A DNA stretch of 64,000 nucleotides from Carallia brachiata (GCA_021464245.1 JADCRB010000036.1:3477947-3541946); one strand, 5' to 3'; shown: positions 1 through 14,300, counted from the stretch's first letter. A program made the numbers and translations. The notes: generated from the letters alone by a model not told the origin.

Positions 1-2045
1 CTGAATAACCAGTAACCTTTTACCAGTAATTTGAGAGGGTTGATTATCTCTAAGTAACATAAGTTGAAATTATTGTACTAACGCCATTGAAAAACACCCA
101 TCATAACCATACTAATTTCACATAAGTGTTTTAAGCTAGAGCTCATAGTCTCTAACTACAATTAAGAGCTAAAAAATCTGCATACAGCATTACATTACAG
201 AATACATCTTCACTATGCAGTACTCAATTCCAGGAAATCTTAATCTCTTCGCACTGCAAATTGGTTGAGGAAATCTTAATGCTCCTTGCACCGCAACTTG
301 GTTAAAGTAGGATACCAATACACATGACCTTTCCCACTACAGATGCTGTACTCAGTTCCTTTTACTTCCATCTTTTGCATCGAGCTTAGATATGCACATT
401 ATGGATGCGTCTCTTCTTCTTCATTCCATGAGGGCTTCCAAATGTGTGTTCGCTTTCATTGTTATCTACATGTCTAGCCATTCCAACCGCTATAGCTTCT
501 GTCCTCTGCTTCACATTTCTTTCAGAGCTTTTCTGAATGAAGAAATGTGCTTGGCCATTTATTTTATAGCCAAATTCTGCAACTCACTGGAACTCTGCAA
601 ATTAGTTGAACATTGACACTGACTATCCACTTCATGGATTAGATCTCATATATGGAAGTCAAGTTCATTTTACTGTCTGGGTTATTAGAATTTCTGCAGA
701 GGCATCTCTTTTTCTTCCCTTTTCCCATTGACAATAATTTCACTACCTATCACTTGTAGCAATTGACATGTGCATTAACCAAAACTGACTTCCATATAGT
801 ACCATACATGAACACAAATTAAACATGTTGCGAGACCAAAAATAACCAAGCGAGACATACCAAACATAACCAACATGCATTTGAATGTATCCATACCTCA
901 ATTAGATGTACTTTTGCATATTACCGCTCCATGCAAACCTTTTTCCGAACCTAGGTTGCATCCCAAAACTCAAGCGGATATAGATTTTTTGGTCTTTGCT
1001 CGAAGTCTCTGAATGGTAAACGCTCAAAATAGAAAATTTTGAGCGAACACAAATTAGACCGAACCCTGCCACATATGCTTGCTTTTCATCTTCTGCTACA
1101 CAAATTAGACCGAACACAACCAAGTTTCTACAAATTTCTTTTCTAATTTTCACATTGTTCTTCTAACTTAATTTCCTCCAAGTATGACGTAATCCACGCT
1201 GGTCACATTGGAGACGAGACCTCCTATTAGTTTCACCTAACTTACATCCACGTCATCAATAGATCACCTCAATTCAACTTATAAATCATGCCTTTTTCTG
1301 TCAAGTTCTAATTTTCTTTCTCAACTACAACCCCATATCGATGCTTATTGTGTCATATGTTCAATACCTTTGCAAATTTCACGTATTTTTTATCATACAA
1401 ATGAATTAGTTTTTTTTTTTTAACATACATGCTCTATTTCCATTGGGAACATTTCCCAGTCTTGTGCTCGATGAAAAGACCGAGCACTTGAAATTGCCTC
1501 CGCTCGTCCCCCTTTAGCGCCGTTGCAGTACCGATGTCGCTTCCCACTAATAATTTCTTTTCAGCAACCGCGTCCCGCCATCGTTCTCTTGCTTTCGCCT
1601 TCCAAACCAAAAACCTTTACCAAACCCGCGTCCACAATTGTTACTTTCCTATGCTAATTCCTCTATTTGGCTATATTGCCAGTACTATGCAAATTTATGC
1701 CCCAAACTATCAACCAATTAACTGCTTATAGTAAATTCATCTAACTACTCTCAATCGAAGACGACTGCAAACTTAAATGCCCACACCAACTCCCCAAACA
1801 AAGACATGCTTACTCTTTAGTGTTTTAGTTTCAATTCGTAGCTCACATTACTTCAAAAGCTTTTCTTCGGTTTCTAACAGAGAAACCCTAATATATTTAT
1901 ATTCCAATGCTGCGACCCACTTTGCACGTTGGACGGATGTTGCGGCTCATTTTAATCAAACCAACAATGACATTGGTGCATCCAAGTCAGTGAGTTTAAA
2001 ATTCGGTTGACGACATTCGGTGGCTATAATTGCTCCCTTATTACA
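1..2045. other. Intergenic, no supported gene
   Basis: I see no exon with recognisable protein similarity in this stretch; the open frames are short and have no splice-consistent extension. It holds one small tandem duplication at about 230-305, where two imperfect copies of a roughly 37-base unit (each starting with ggaaatcttaat and ending near ttggtt) sit head to tail. An 18-base direct repeat (acacaaattagaccgaac) occurs at about 1049 and 1099. Confidence 0.6.
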
Positions 2046-2562
2046 CAATGTTTTCAAAACCGGCTCGGACCGATCGGTCTGACCGGTTCAATCGGTAACC
2101 GGTCAAAGGTCCGGACTGGTTAATGGCTACAGTTACCCCTTAACTCGGACCGGTCAAAATCGGTTTGAACCGGTCAAAAACCGATCAAAACCAGTGAAAA
2201 CCTGTCAAAAACCAAACCCGGTTCAACCGATTCAAACCGGTATAAAGTTTTATAAATTATAATTTGATCCCAATATTTATTTAAATTATAATTTGAGTTT
2301 TAAATTTAATTAAAATTTTCAATTTAGTCCTAAATTTATCAAAACTTTCAATTTAGTCCTAAATTTATTTATCAAAATTTTCAATTTAATCCTTAAAAAT
2401 TAAAAAAATAATATTTAATAATCATGTACAAATATTATTTTTTTAAATTATTTTTATAAATATATATATTAATAAATATCGGTTCAAATACCGGTTCGAT
2501 CAGTTGAATCTTAACCCACTAATATTTTCGGTTCGATGACCGGTCCGGTTCTAACAACTTTG
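2046..2562. mobile_element. hAT-like MITE with 8-bp target-site duplication
   Basis: A 517-bp non-coding element. It is bounded by imperfect terminal inverted repeats: the left end starts CAATGTTTTC and continues to AAAACCGG, and the right end, reverse-complemented, starts CAAAGTTGTT and continues to AGAACCGG. Directly outside both ends is the same 8-bp sequence ttattaca (2038-2045 and 2563-2570). An 8-bp duplication and TIRs beginning CA fit the hAT superfamily. The left third is packed with ACCGGT/GGTTCAA-type submotifs and the centre is AT-rich. No transposase is encoded. It lies 0.4 kb upstream of the DiT2-type gene. Boundaries and duplication are seen directly; the hAT assignment is inference. 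Confidence 0.8.
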
Positions 2563-2902
2563 TTATTACATAAGTTTTTATAATGATATCTATGTTTTTT
2601 ACAATAAAAAAAAAAACTACATGAAAATTCTTTTAAGTTATAAAAATTAAAAATATTATTATAAAAATTTAAACGACAATTCTAATAGATAAAATTATCG
2701 GGTATAATTTTTCTTACGCGCTGTAATATTACTGAAAAAAAGAAGGGATACTGTACGGACCCACATCCACGATTGCTTGCCTATCTCAAGTCTATTTTCT
2801 GCTGTCTATTTTCTTTCCCACCATACAAAGATAATGGGCGCGCCCAACTCCCTCTCCATCATGATCTCTCGCACCTCCCACGAAACCAGAAGCTGCTCAC
2901 TT

Positions 2903-2903
2903 C

Positions 2904-2933
<30 letters not shown>
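2903..2933. repeat. (CT)n microsatellite in DiT2 leader
   Basis: A pyrimidine dinucleotide run, with one G interruption, lies about 20 bp upstream of the most likely DiT2 initiation codon (2954). CT-rich stretches of this kind are common in plant 5' leaders. Confidence 0.85.
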
Positions 2934-2934
<1 letters not shown>

Positions 2935-2953
2935 TCCATATTTAGACGCAGAA

Positions 2954-5900
2954 ATGGAGAGGTTAGCGCTCCATGTTTCTTTTGTGCTGCAACAAGAAAC
3001 CAGAAACTAAGGGCGTCACCTTCCATTTTTATATCTCCACAAAATCGTCCTCTTTGTCTTCAACGTCTCTGCCACCTTCCTCAGCCAAAAACTTTCTCCT
3101 CCGCAAGTCGCACCCTCTCTGAAGGCAGCGGTACATCAAGAGCCAGCCAGCAATGGCACAAGGAGTCAAGATCGTGCCTTTCATCATTTCTGTCGCTGTT
3201 GGCATCATTTTCCGCTTCTTGGTGCCTAAACCCCATGAAGTGACTAAACAAGCCTGGCAATTGCTCGCAATATTTCTGTCCACCATAGCTGGTCTCGTCT
3301 TGAGTCCTCTGCCAGTTGGGGCGTGGGCGTTTCTTGGGTTGACGGTCACCGTTGTCACCAAAACTTTGACCTTTGCCGCTGCTTTCAGCGCTTTTACTAA
3401 TGAGGTCATCTGGTTGATCTTGGTGTCTTTCTTTTTCGCTCGTGGGTTCGTTAAGACTGGCTTGGGAGACAGGATTGCCACTTATTTTGTCAAATGGTTG
3501 GGGAAGAGCACGTTGGGATTGTCCTATGCATTGACCATTAGCGAGGCGCTTATTGCTCCGGCCATGCCCAGCACCACCGCCAGGGCTGGTGGGGTCTTCC
3601 TCCCCATCATTAAGTCCTTGTCCTTGTCTGCAGACTCTCGGCCTGGGGACGCCTCTTCTAAGAAGCTCGGGTCTTATCTCATTCAGTCACAATTCCAGGT
3701 TTATTGTTGGTGTTAGCATCTTTCTGTTTTTGTTTCTGTTTCTGTTTCTGTTGAGCTCATTCTTGAATTGGACAACATCTGAAATTTCTTTTTTTTTTGG
3801 TTGTTTGATCGGTGCAAAATTTGAAATTGACTGCTAATTAAGTTCTTCTCAGGCTTTGTTCTCGGGGTTGTAAACGAATTAAGCTGGACTTTTCATAGAG
3901 ATATTTTATCAGTACCTGTTAAGAGCACCACTAATTAAACGGATAACAGAATTATATTCTTTCCGTGCATCGGACATAGTTAGAAATAGTAGGATAAATA
4001 GCAGATTTTTCTGTTCTGTCACCATTGAGATCTGCAGACTCAACTTCTTCATGAGATTTGAGTGCTACTGCACCGCGCTGTTAATGAGATACAGCAAGAA
4101 GTGATTGTATTGAAGCAGAGTTTTGGACAATCGATGAAACCTAGAAGATACTTCCTACAAATGATGAGATTACCTCTTGTGAGATTGTCATTGAATCTGA
4201 TTCGATTAATGCAGTTTACAAGGGCTAAGGGAGATTGTGTTCCATGGAACTTAAAATGACATCCACCAACAATGAAAAGATATTCTGAAATGTCAGTTCA
4301 TCATATTAGACAAAGCGAAAAACGATTTTGAATGAAAGATGAAGGAATTTCCACCAATGAAAACTGATAGATAAACAAATTGCTGTCGTGAATTTATGGG
4401 ATTTCTTCATGGTACAAATTATTTTATGTACTTATATGAAACCTCTTTGGCTAAGACATTTCTATTATCTGATTTTTTTTTACAGTCTTCTGCCAACTCT
4501 AGTGCTCTTTTCCTGACCGCTGCCGCTCAAAATATGCTGTGCATCAAACTGGCTGAGGAACTTGGGGTGAAAGTTCCTAGCGCTTGGGTTTCCTGGCTCA
4601 AGTATGCTAGCTTGCCAGCAATTATCGCTCTTCTAGTTACACCAGTCATCTTATATAAGATTTATCCTCCACAAATGAAAAAAACTCCGGAAGCCCCTGC
4701 AATGGCTGCAGAGAAGCTAAAGAATATGGGTCCTGTCACAAAAAATGAATGGATCATGGTCGTTACAATGCTTCTCACAATTTCTTTGTGGATCTCTGGG
4801 TAAGTTGCATCACATATTGGGTATCATTTAAGCAATTTGGAACTTTATTCAGATGGAACATGTGGATGATTTTCATTGATTTAATTTGTCCTTTTTGCCT
4901 TTCTTTTGGTACCTTCCAGTTTCCACCACGAAATTCAATTGATTGATTGCGCTGAATGTTAGTTTTTATTGGTGCTTAAAAGCCAAAAATATAGGATGTT
5001 GCCTGAGCTGAAATTTCCGTGTCATGGCATCTTAAATTTTAATTATTATTTTTGGTCTTTATTTCAGTCATGGCAATGTTGATTTGACTGTGCATGGTAA
5101 CTCATGATTTATACTTTCTCATCTGAAGGGCTATGGTAGAAACAACATTTGAGATAATAACTAAATATAATAGGTGAAGTCAATGATATCATCTTACAGT
5201 AATACATTCTTTGAAGTTTTGTGTTTTCAACAGTCTCACAGGCTAATCACACTTTCTACTCACCTTTTTATCCGTCTTATCCGATTTGCTTTATTCATCA
5301 ATAATGGCTTTAAAAAAAAAAAATGAAAAAGTAACTCAATTGATATGATTGGAATTTTGAGAGCTAAAGAAAATATTCTCTTTTTTTTTTTGTTGTCATT
5401 TCTTGTTGGGTATATTTGTGTTCAACTGACTCACATTTGTTTGCTTGTTTTCAGAAATGCTATTGGAATACCTAGTGTTGTAGCTGCAATGATCGGCTTA
5501 TCAATACTCCTTGTATTGGGAGTCCTTGACTGGGATGACTGCTTGAGTGAAAAATCAGCATGGGATACATTGGTTTGGTTTGCTGTTTTGGTTGGCATGG
5601 CCAGCCAACTAACAACCCTTGGTATTGTTGCCTGGATGTCTGGTCGTGTGGGCAAGTTGATAAAGTCACTCTCTCTCGGCTGGCCTGCAGCATTTAGCAT
5701 TCTTCAGGCAGTTTATTTCTTCATTCATTACCTATTTGCCAGCCAGACCGGTCATGTCGCGGCTCTGTACTCGGCCTTTCTGGCCATGCAGCTGGCAGCT
5801 GGGGTGCCTCGTCTACTTGCAGCACTGGCTTTAGCTTACAATACAAATCTTTTTGGTTCCCTTACGCATTATAGCAGTGGTCAGGCTGCTGTATACTATG

Positions 5901-6493
5901 GAGGTCTGCACTTTTCTCATCACACTGCACCACTTTTTAGTTTTATAACTCATTAGATTCTCTCTTTAACGTCTTTCTGTTCTGGTAGCAAACGAATGTG
6001 TGTCCATTTTTCAATTAAAGTCTCGTTATAAGGACACATTAAATGGCATGCGGAAAAAGTCACAATAAAATATAGTATACCAATTATTTTGTACAACTAA
6101 TTGATTACTAGCAACAAAAATTTGATAAAAAATACATTTATTTTTATTATAAACATTAATTGTCTAGTTGTATAAATCAATCAATTGATTGTACTGTACC
6201 TATTTTCCCTGTGTAATTTTATGTCCATCTATATTTTTTGTTTCAATTATTACTTAGCTTTCTATTTGCTTTTAATTGGTTGAATTGTTGCAAGAAGAGG
6301 AAAATGATCTGTAGTAGCATAATTGATTCAGATTATATTGTCTTTTTTTTTTTTTTTTTTTGGTGTTTTTCCGACAGCCGGATACGTGCACATTCCTGAT
6401 GTTTTCAAGGTGGGCATCATAATGGCCCTCATCAACATCGTTATCTGGGTAGCAGTGGGAGCTGCCTGGTGGAAGATTTTAGGCCTGTATTAG
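2954..6493 (+). CDS. DiT2: Plastid dicarboxylate (glutamate/malate) translocator, DiT2-type; transit peptide frame-disrupted
   Basis: An inner-envelope antiporter of the DASS family that exports glutamate against malate in photorespiratory ammonia reassimilation. Four exons give an uninterrupted mature protein of 474 residues: 3153-3698, 4486-4799, 5455-5903 and 6378-6493. All introns are GT-AG and the phases match. Visible family landmarks include LSPLPVGAWAF, EALIAPAMPSTTARAGG, NSSALFLTAAAQN, PVTKNEWIMV, SEKSAWDTLVWFAVLVGMA and AYNTNLFGSLTHYSSGQAA; many hydrophobic helices are evident. The start is the problem. A family-like N-terminus (MERLALH) begins at 2954 in another frame, and Ser/Arg-rich transit-peptide-like sequence continues through shifted frames (for example PSSAKNFLLRKSHPL at 3078-3119, then TGA). 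Starting at ATG 3153 would give a protein without a transit peptide. Missing bases in the first 200 bp are the likeliest reason. Confidence 0.87.
6071..6200. mobile_element. Small MITE-like inverted repeat in DiT2 intron 3
   Basis: A 130-bp AT-rich segment in the third intron whose two ends are imperfect reverse complements: the left arm contains agtata...gtacaactaattga and the right arm, reversed, contains agtaca...atacaactagacaatt. No clear target duplication is visible, so the limits are approximate. Confidence 0.45.
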
Positions 6494-7823
6494 TTGCAAC
6501 TTACAATGTAAATGTAAATAGTAAGGAACTATTGAGGTCATAAATTGTAAGGATCTTTTGACCAATTTACAATGTAAGATATTGAGATTCCAAAGTTACA
6601 ATGATCTGCTGCTTCAAGGAACAGTTGAGCTCATAAATTTATTAGAAACAAAAGTGTTGATTGTTGACGTTCAACTGATGTTATTTTTAGTCATTGCAGC
6701 ATTGCGACCATGACGTGTATTGAATCAAAAATGTTTCCTAAACTGAAAACACAATTTTTGCCTCTTTATTTGCTCTTTCCTGGTGTGCAAAGAGGTGCAA
6801 GTGGAATGGCTTAATCTACTCAAACAAAACTAAAACCAAAATGAAATTTCCATAATTGTTGAAGAAAGATTGAATATAGTTCTTGATTTGGGTAAACTTC
6901 ATTTGGCAATTTAAGTGCGAGTTTGGAAGTCAAAAATGGCAAAAATTGGATTGACTGTCACTTATTTGGGTAGTTTCAAAGGCATGTTTAAATTAAATTG
7001 TTAGTAGTGATTTGAAAATTTTTAAAACCATAACCGTCCAAAAAACTAGTTAAATAGTCATTAGGGATTGTGTGTTAATTTGATCGGAGTGACAATTTAA
7101 AGTTTTAAACTATGTTTTTTAAGATTATAATTTTCATTCACGGTTTTTATTTTATTGACTTAGCAGTACATTTCTTATGTGGAGGTTGGAAAAACTGGTT
7201 TGCAATTCCCATACCACCTGTTTGCTGTCTCATCTTGGTTGGTTGCATTTTAAAAATTTTTTATACTTGAATATAAGTGCTCAACTGACTCAAACCAATC
7301 TGCTTAAACCCTATTTGTATAGAAAATAGAGAAAGTTAGATACTGTCTTAGTATCTCTTATTAAGCAGGGGTGTCATTGTTCTTGGTTTTAAACCTGCGC
7401 AAAATAAGTTTAGGATTTGATTATTGCGAGATGAAATAAACCTTCAATCGTAATTTGCAAGTTTGGTTCACATTTTCGCTTTTGGAAAATCGTGGGGGCC
7501 CAAGTTAGACACAGAGAGAGAGAGAAACAAATCAAGAAAGAAGCTTTCTCAGATGTCCTGTACATGCACAAGAAGCCTAAACCAAAGTTACCATCGGCAA
7601 ATAAAAATAAGTCATGGTTCTTTGCAAGTGAAGTTAGAAAATGGAAGAATTATGCGGGGAAAGGACCAGGACTTCCATTATTTTACTTAAAATCGTCCAT
7701 CTCATATGAATAAAAAATTCAGAAAAGTTAGGGAGACGGGTGGAAAGATGAGTTGACATGATAGCTTAGATCACGCACAAGTCCTGCACTGTTAAAATAA
7801 ATATGAAGAGGAACAAGAGAAAA

Positions 7824-7854
<31 letters not shown>

Positions 7855-8335
7855 GTTATTAAACAAATTCTTATTTACTTATTCAATCATTAAAAAGTTG
7901 ACATGCATATTCTTACATATTTTCAACGAAAAAGAAAAAGACGCAAATCTTATATAGGACCCGCGCCTGCCACGTCAGCCGGACTTCCGACCCTATCTCC
8001 CCACCCCATTTCCTTTGGTGGACAAAAAATTTATGGCGTAGACTTGGAACAGGAATACAATAGCAGTAAATGTCAGTCCATGAATTTCAAATAAATCCTA
8101 CTGCAGAGTATGGCATTGACAGGCTACAAATTCTGATTGATCAAATGAAAAATAGGTCATCGCAACTGACACTATGTAACCAGTAGAACCTTTAACTTGG
8201 GAATTGCATAGATTAAATAGTGCTGTAAGCTTCAGAGAACACACTGGTTATTATTGATTGATACATGGTAGTCACAAAAGCGCACACTGTTATGAAGGTG
8301 AAAGTGTGAGCCTCGACAGTTGATTTCTGTGATTC
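6494..8335. other. Intergenic between convergent DiT2 and MCM9
   Basis: This is the 3' flank of both genes, which face each other tail to tail. It contains a (TA)n run of about 27 bases at 7829-7855 and otherwise AT-rich single-copy-looking sequence. I see no further coding exon. Confidence 0.6.
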
Positions 8336-11300
8336 TCATCTGGACAGCCTTTCCATGACATTTACATCAGAAAACTCGTCAAGTATTCTCAGCTTTTCGA
8401 GTAACATCTCTCTTGCTTGATATCTATAGTTACATGCAGTCAAGTCTGTCAAGAGATCAATAAAAATCATTCTTTTCAAACCACCCGGACTCCAAAGATA
8501 GCAGTAATGACCATGAATCTCCTTTGAAAAAGTGAAGCTGAAAAAGCAATTATCTCTACAAGTTCATTTGCTTGTTTTGCAGATAATAGTAGAAGATATA
8601 TGTGAAGTGCAAATCTGAACCTTTCTGTTCCGTTTCTTTTGCAGAGTGAGATTCCTCAATTTTACGCAAGAACCCAGTAACCGTTGAAGGTGAATCCTAC
8701 GTACATTCTTTTCACTAGCAATTTACTGGCATTAAATGGATTCACTAGGGCAACAGCCATGACAATAAACATATTTGACAGCTTACACAATACTCATTTA
8801 AAGTTATGATTCCTGCATGCACAAGTCAAGGCTTCTGGATGTATGCAATTTATGGTTGTGCTTGTGCAAGAGTAAGTAGGGGGGGAAGGATACATTCCAC
8901 GTCAGGCTTATCAGTGAAATTTGAGTGTAAGGCATTCCCTAAGTTGTCAACAATGGCTGAAGTAGTCATGGATGATTCAATGCATAAAATAGCCATAATA
9001 GCATCCTGTCTAGTGACCTCAGCTCTGAACATAAGTCTTGCATGGGCTGCAATATTGGGATGGTCAAAAATTTTTATATAAGCATAGATGAATACCTAAC
9101 AGGAGTAAGATATACCTTGAGCTAAGCGTATCAAACTTTCCAGCATGCGCACAGTCGTCCTCGCTGCATATTAAATATTTTATGCTAAAAGAAATTGCAA
9201 TGATAATAGCATTAGTTTAGTAAACAACAATTTACAATTTAGGGAACCTGCATTATCAGTTGCAGATCTTCTTTGAAGTTGATAATAACTTGAGATAACT
9301 CTTTCAGCCTCCTTTGTAAGGACGGGCCTGAAGTATCCTTTCACAAAATGAATATACCTGCTAGGTGTTCCAAAGAAGCTCAATTTATGCATTTAAATAG
9401 GAAAGAACCAAAGAGATTGTAGTAACAAATCCAAAGTGGGTTCTCAAACTGAATGGTACCTACTACATACCTACGTAGTGTAGTCAATGTCCAAATGATA
9501 GTTAAGTCTTCATCATGATTTTCTCTTTCTAATTTTCCCTGCACATTGGTTTCAGAAGACAGTCTGGATTTAGGTCACTTGACTGCTTAATGACATGACA
9601 CCAACAATCAAAGCAATCGTGTACAAGAAAATTACCTCAGCAAGAATGTGAGAGGACACAACTGCATCCCATTCTGGATTCTTTGTATCCAAAAGAACCA
9701 GAATTATATCAAATCTGCTCAATAATGGACCAGAGAGTGCCGTATTGACAGAGAGTGCTAGATTGGGTTAAGAGATTACTGTATGATCATACATATGGCA
9801 ACCATGTGCACAAAAGAGGAACAAGTGAATCTACTGGGATTCCAAGAAGTGAAAATTCTGCAGTTACATAGATATACACATGCACTATGACTATTTCAAG
9901 TCAGCCTCCAATGTGCCAAGATGGGAGTTTACACAATGCGCAAACAGTAAGCCACCTTAACTAATGAATCTTCTGATTGAATGGGATACATTGATCACGA
10001 TCATACTGTCCTTTGGGATTCGTAGCACCAAACACAATTGTCCTAGTACTGAGAGTCGTTACAAGACCTGCCTGGAGCAACAAAAAGCAAATAATGTCTT
10101 ATACCAGTGCTCAGAGCAACAGTTCAATGGAAAATGAAGTTCAAGAATTTTATACAATCAGACAGATGAACATATTATACAGGACCATAGAGGGCACCCA
10201 AATTGCATGGCGGCATTTGAGTAGCGTGTAAGCAGTATGATACAAGCACAGAAAAATATTTCATAATTATTGATGATCCACATCCTTGCTCCCCAAATCA
10301 AGGGGAAGCCCACATCAACTCTGCTTCAAGCCAATGGCACTCAAGGGTCTATGTACACCAAAGTCCAATGGGGCATAGCTATGCAGATTCTCTGCTCCCA
10401 GGAATTAGTTTACAATTGCATGTTTCATGCCCTCAACAATCAATCATGAAATGCATATCCAAGGATGCAATATGGATGGGGGACTGCCTTGAAGAGAAAC
10501 CATTTGCCAGATGAACCTGTTTGAAAATGTTATGGCAACTGTACTTATTTGTCAACTCGATAGCTCAAAATATGAAATGCAAATGCTGCAGCTTTAGACA
10601 AGAGGCGAGGTAAGAGTTACATGTGATTCCCAAATAGCTCCTTACATAATGTTCACAGTCCATTATTTAGCATCCAAAAATGACCCTAATTGTCTAAAAT
10701 TTTTTGTAGGAACCAAGACATCACAGGAATGCCATCAATAAATATACTGAATAAGACAGCAAAGCCAATGCTTTGCTTGGTGATTGTTAGCCACACAAGA
10801 TTAAGGCATGAACACTAGATTCCCAACATGAAAAGGCATGCAAGAGGCAATATTCCATTTGTCGGCAGGTGCTACAGACCATATATAAGACACCTAGTCG
10901 AGCAGTACAAAAAGGTAAGCAACCTTGGCTACACTTATGGTCTGCTGCTCCATAGCCTCATGTATTGTTGCCCTGTCATGTTCCCTCATGCTGTAGAACA
11001 AAATGAGTTTCTTAATAACAAAGTGGATAATGTGGAAAAGCCACATTTATCTTGGTTGACAAATTTGACTTCCACTATCATTTTCCGGTAATAGGGAGAC
11101 AAATATCCCTGAGGAAGCTCTCATGCAGCAATTTATGAGTACCTATCAAATTCATCTATGCAGCAAAGCCCTCCATCTGCTAGCACAAGGGCCCCAGCTT
11201 CCAACATCCATTCTCCTGCACATGCCAAGGACGAGATTAATCCTTTGACTTTTAGATCAGATAGATACCACCAAAATGAAAAAATAAAAAAAAATCAAAT

Positions 11301-14300
11301 GGATGGCAAGAACCAAACAGAATCCATGGATTCTGTGCTTAGCAATCCAAACAAGAACAGAATCCATGGCATAGATGGACAGTCTAATATGGCAGTTTTT
11401 TGATACGTCCAACAATAAATTCCACAAGTTAGTTCGTTTCTAGAGGAATGAAACTTGACAGAAAATACCTCCATCCTTAACTGCAGTCACAGTTAGCCCA
11501 GCACTTGTGCTCCCCAATCCAGTGGTGATGACAGACCTGTTGCTCAATTTTGCAGCAAATTTTAAGAACTGAGACTTGCCAGTACCTGTGAAAATTTGTC
11601 TCATATTTCAGCCAGCATTAATTTTCATTGTGCCATACAATTTAAAAGGTTACACAATTTCATTCATGCAAGAGTACTTGACCGATATAAATCAATAAGA
11701 TCACACACAAAAACCCTCAAAACTATCATCAAATTCACTGTACTTTGTGGATTTAGAATGTCGGACACTCACTAGTTTGCACAAGGAACCTGACAAGGCA
11801 CCAGGTGCGCAAATAACCACTATCATAGGTAGTACAGATACCCATAACCCTTTGCAGGTGAGGGGGCAGAACAAGCCATGTTTCCTGGCGCATATGTTAT
11901 GCTGAGAATGGTATGGTCATGGTCATCTCTGCTTTTGCTTTCCCGTGTACTAGATGCAGAAATTTTAACATGACAACAGGTCTACCTATAAACCTTCCAG
12001 AAGAATTTTGTGATTTAATTCAGGAGTTCAGGAAGGAAGAATGAAGCAAACCATATGATTCTGTAGAGACATGCTATATTCCAGTTTTCTGGTTTACTGC
12101 AGAAAAAAGTTGTTGCAAGTTTCAAGGATTGATGACTGAAACAGTTGCTCCAGCGGAACGTTTGCTATTGATCACTCTATAGTGCTCTGGAATATAGGAA
12201 CTTTAGTGTCCTTTTAACAGATCCAGTGGGATTGAAAAGCTGTTTTTGTTTTAGCAAAATGCTTGAGGTCATTCTTCACTTCTTGTGTCCATCTTAATCT
12301 TTTCTCTTCACAATAATTCTTTCAGTTTTTAGGAGGGAAAAATGGAATAAACAAGCAACAAGCATCAAACTAGAAGCACTGTCTACTGTTGTTTGAGCTT
12401 TCTCCACTGTCCCATTGTTTTCTTAGTAACAGAATTCAACGAGTACACTGAACACAAAAGCAATTAAATATATGTTGGCAGGGCAATTGAACTTCATCAC
12501 AATCACAAGCTATATATGCCAAGGATTGCTCAAGATAATACAAGTATGTCAAGTTTATTCCCACTTCAGAAGCCAATGCAGAAAGACTGTCATGAAAGAT
12601 TAATGCGTATCAGACAAGCATGCAGCCATCAGAGCTGCCTAAGCTGCTGTTGTGACAATTAGAACACTATTAGCACTATCACTCAACAGACAAAAACAGA
12701 ACACTTTCCATACTAAATTTTAGCAACTTTTACTGTTCTCACAGAAAGAAAGCCCAATTTTGCTCCCCAAAAAGTGCATGTTGGTAACAAAAGCAGAATG
12801 AAATTTTGGCTTTAATTAGTATGGAGAGATTAAAACCAGACATGGGGTCACCTGGATCACCAACCAGGAGCAAATGTGACTCTCCTCGAATCTTTGTACC
12901 AGATGCATCAACATGTTGCACACCTCCGATGAGTGTTAATGCAACTAAGTTGCGGAAGAAATGTCAAAAAGGCAACTGAGTAAGAAATGATAAATAATGC
13001 TAAATTACAAGAGAAAATTCTTATAATGTGATGTTTATATCGAACAAAATGAATCCCTACCCTTACAAGTCAAAGAAAACAAATCCCAAATTTCATCAAA
13101 AAAAATACATAAATATCCTGATATGAGATATGTAACGTACCTGCAAGCTTCACAGTGAAGAGTCCAAAAATCTGTGGGCAAATACCTCGCAGAATGGCAT
13201 TTCTCCCTGACACAGTATAGAAAATTCCACAATTCCAATACAAAACACAATGGACACAAAATTCATGTTTTGGGTATTTCACTAACTTTTACCTTTTAAG
13301 GGAGTCCCCTTGAAATCTGACCAGAACTGCTTGAATTTCTTGATAACATCATCAGGAATATCTATGTCCAATTTCAACTCATTGGTCCTCCTGAAAACAA
13401 GGAACAGTGGTGGACAAGGGTTTAGCAAGAGAAGAGACAGATTCTACAAATTGGTGGGGGCAGCCCGCATACAATAAAATACAAGTTTAATAGCTAAAGC
13501 AGTGACATAAAATAGAATAGCTAGCAAATCAAGAAAATAGCATGTGCATGTGAGAAAGTAGAAAACTAAGTTCCAGTACTGCTGGAAGTGAACACTATGT
13601 AGACAACAATAAATCAAGGATGTCAGTAGGAGTAGTTCTTTTTTTTTTAATTGCACAGTTACATGCATGCTCTAGAATGACAAAAAGGAAGTAAAATTAT
13701 CACATATTGAATAAGTGTATGACTAGTGATTTGTCAATATATGCAAAATGAAACCAAATGAAGAGAAAGCATACAGTTGATTCATACTGAACTGCTATTT
13801 ACCTCACATGATTAGCAATTAATATAGGATCAAGGTTGCAGCGAACATCTTTTAAATCAGGAGACCACTTAGCAGTCAAGATCCCAGTAATAACAACATC
13901 ATCTGCACACAAAAGATTCCTGATTTCCTAGTGGAAACTTAAAAAAAAAAAAATTTATAGATATACAAACCAATGAAAGTAGCAAATAAGTACAAACAGA
14001 GTGGAAGTTATGTACGAGCAAGTCTGGTTATACTAAAACATACTATGGGAAGATTTCATTTTCAACATTATTGTTTCAAAATAAACATGACAAGCTTATG
14101 AGAACTACAGTCATGAAAAGTGATCTGCGATGCCCCCTGTGAAACAGAGAAGAAATACATGCATTTTGTGATTTTGGGTTGAAATTTGACAAAAATCTGT
14201 TAAAAATGAAGAACACAGTTAAAAATCATGACCAAAAAACAACTAACTGACAAATCCCAGTTCCATGTCTTGACTAATTACAAAATTGGAAAGATTAAGG

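Noticed and set aside
2773..3243. 156-codon + frame overlapping the first DiT2 exon
   Set aside because: Its C-terminal part is an out-of-frame reading of the translocator exon; only its middle resembles transit-peptide sequence, which is better explained by shifted frames of DiT2.
8640..8700. Extra MCM9 exon on the - strand
   Set aside because: The stretch is open and has an AG upstream, but its phase does not match exon 19 or exon 20, and relatives end with the QER-LLEKL segment encoded at 8336-8423.
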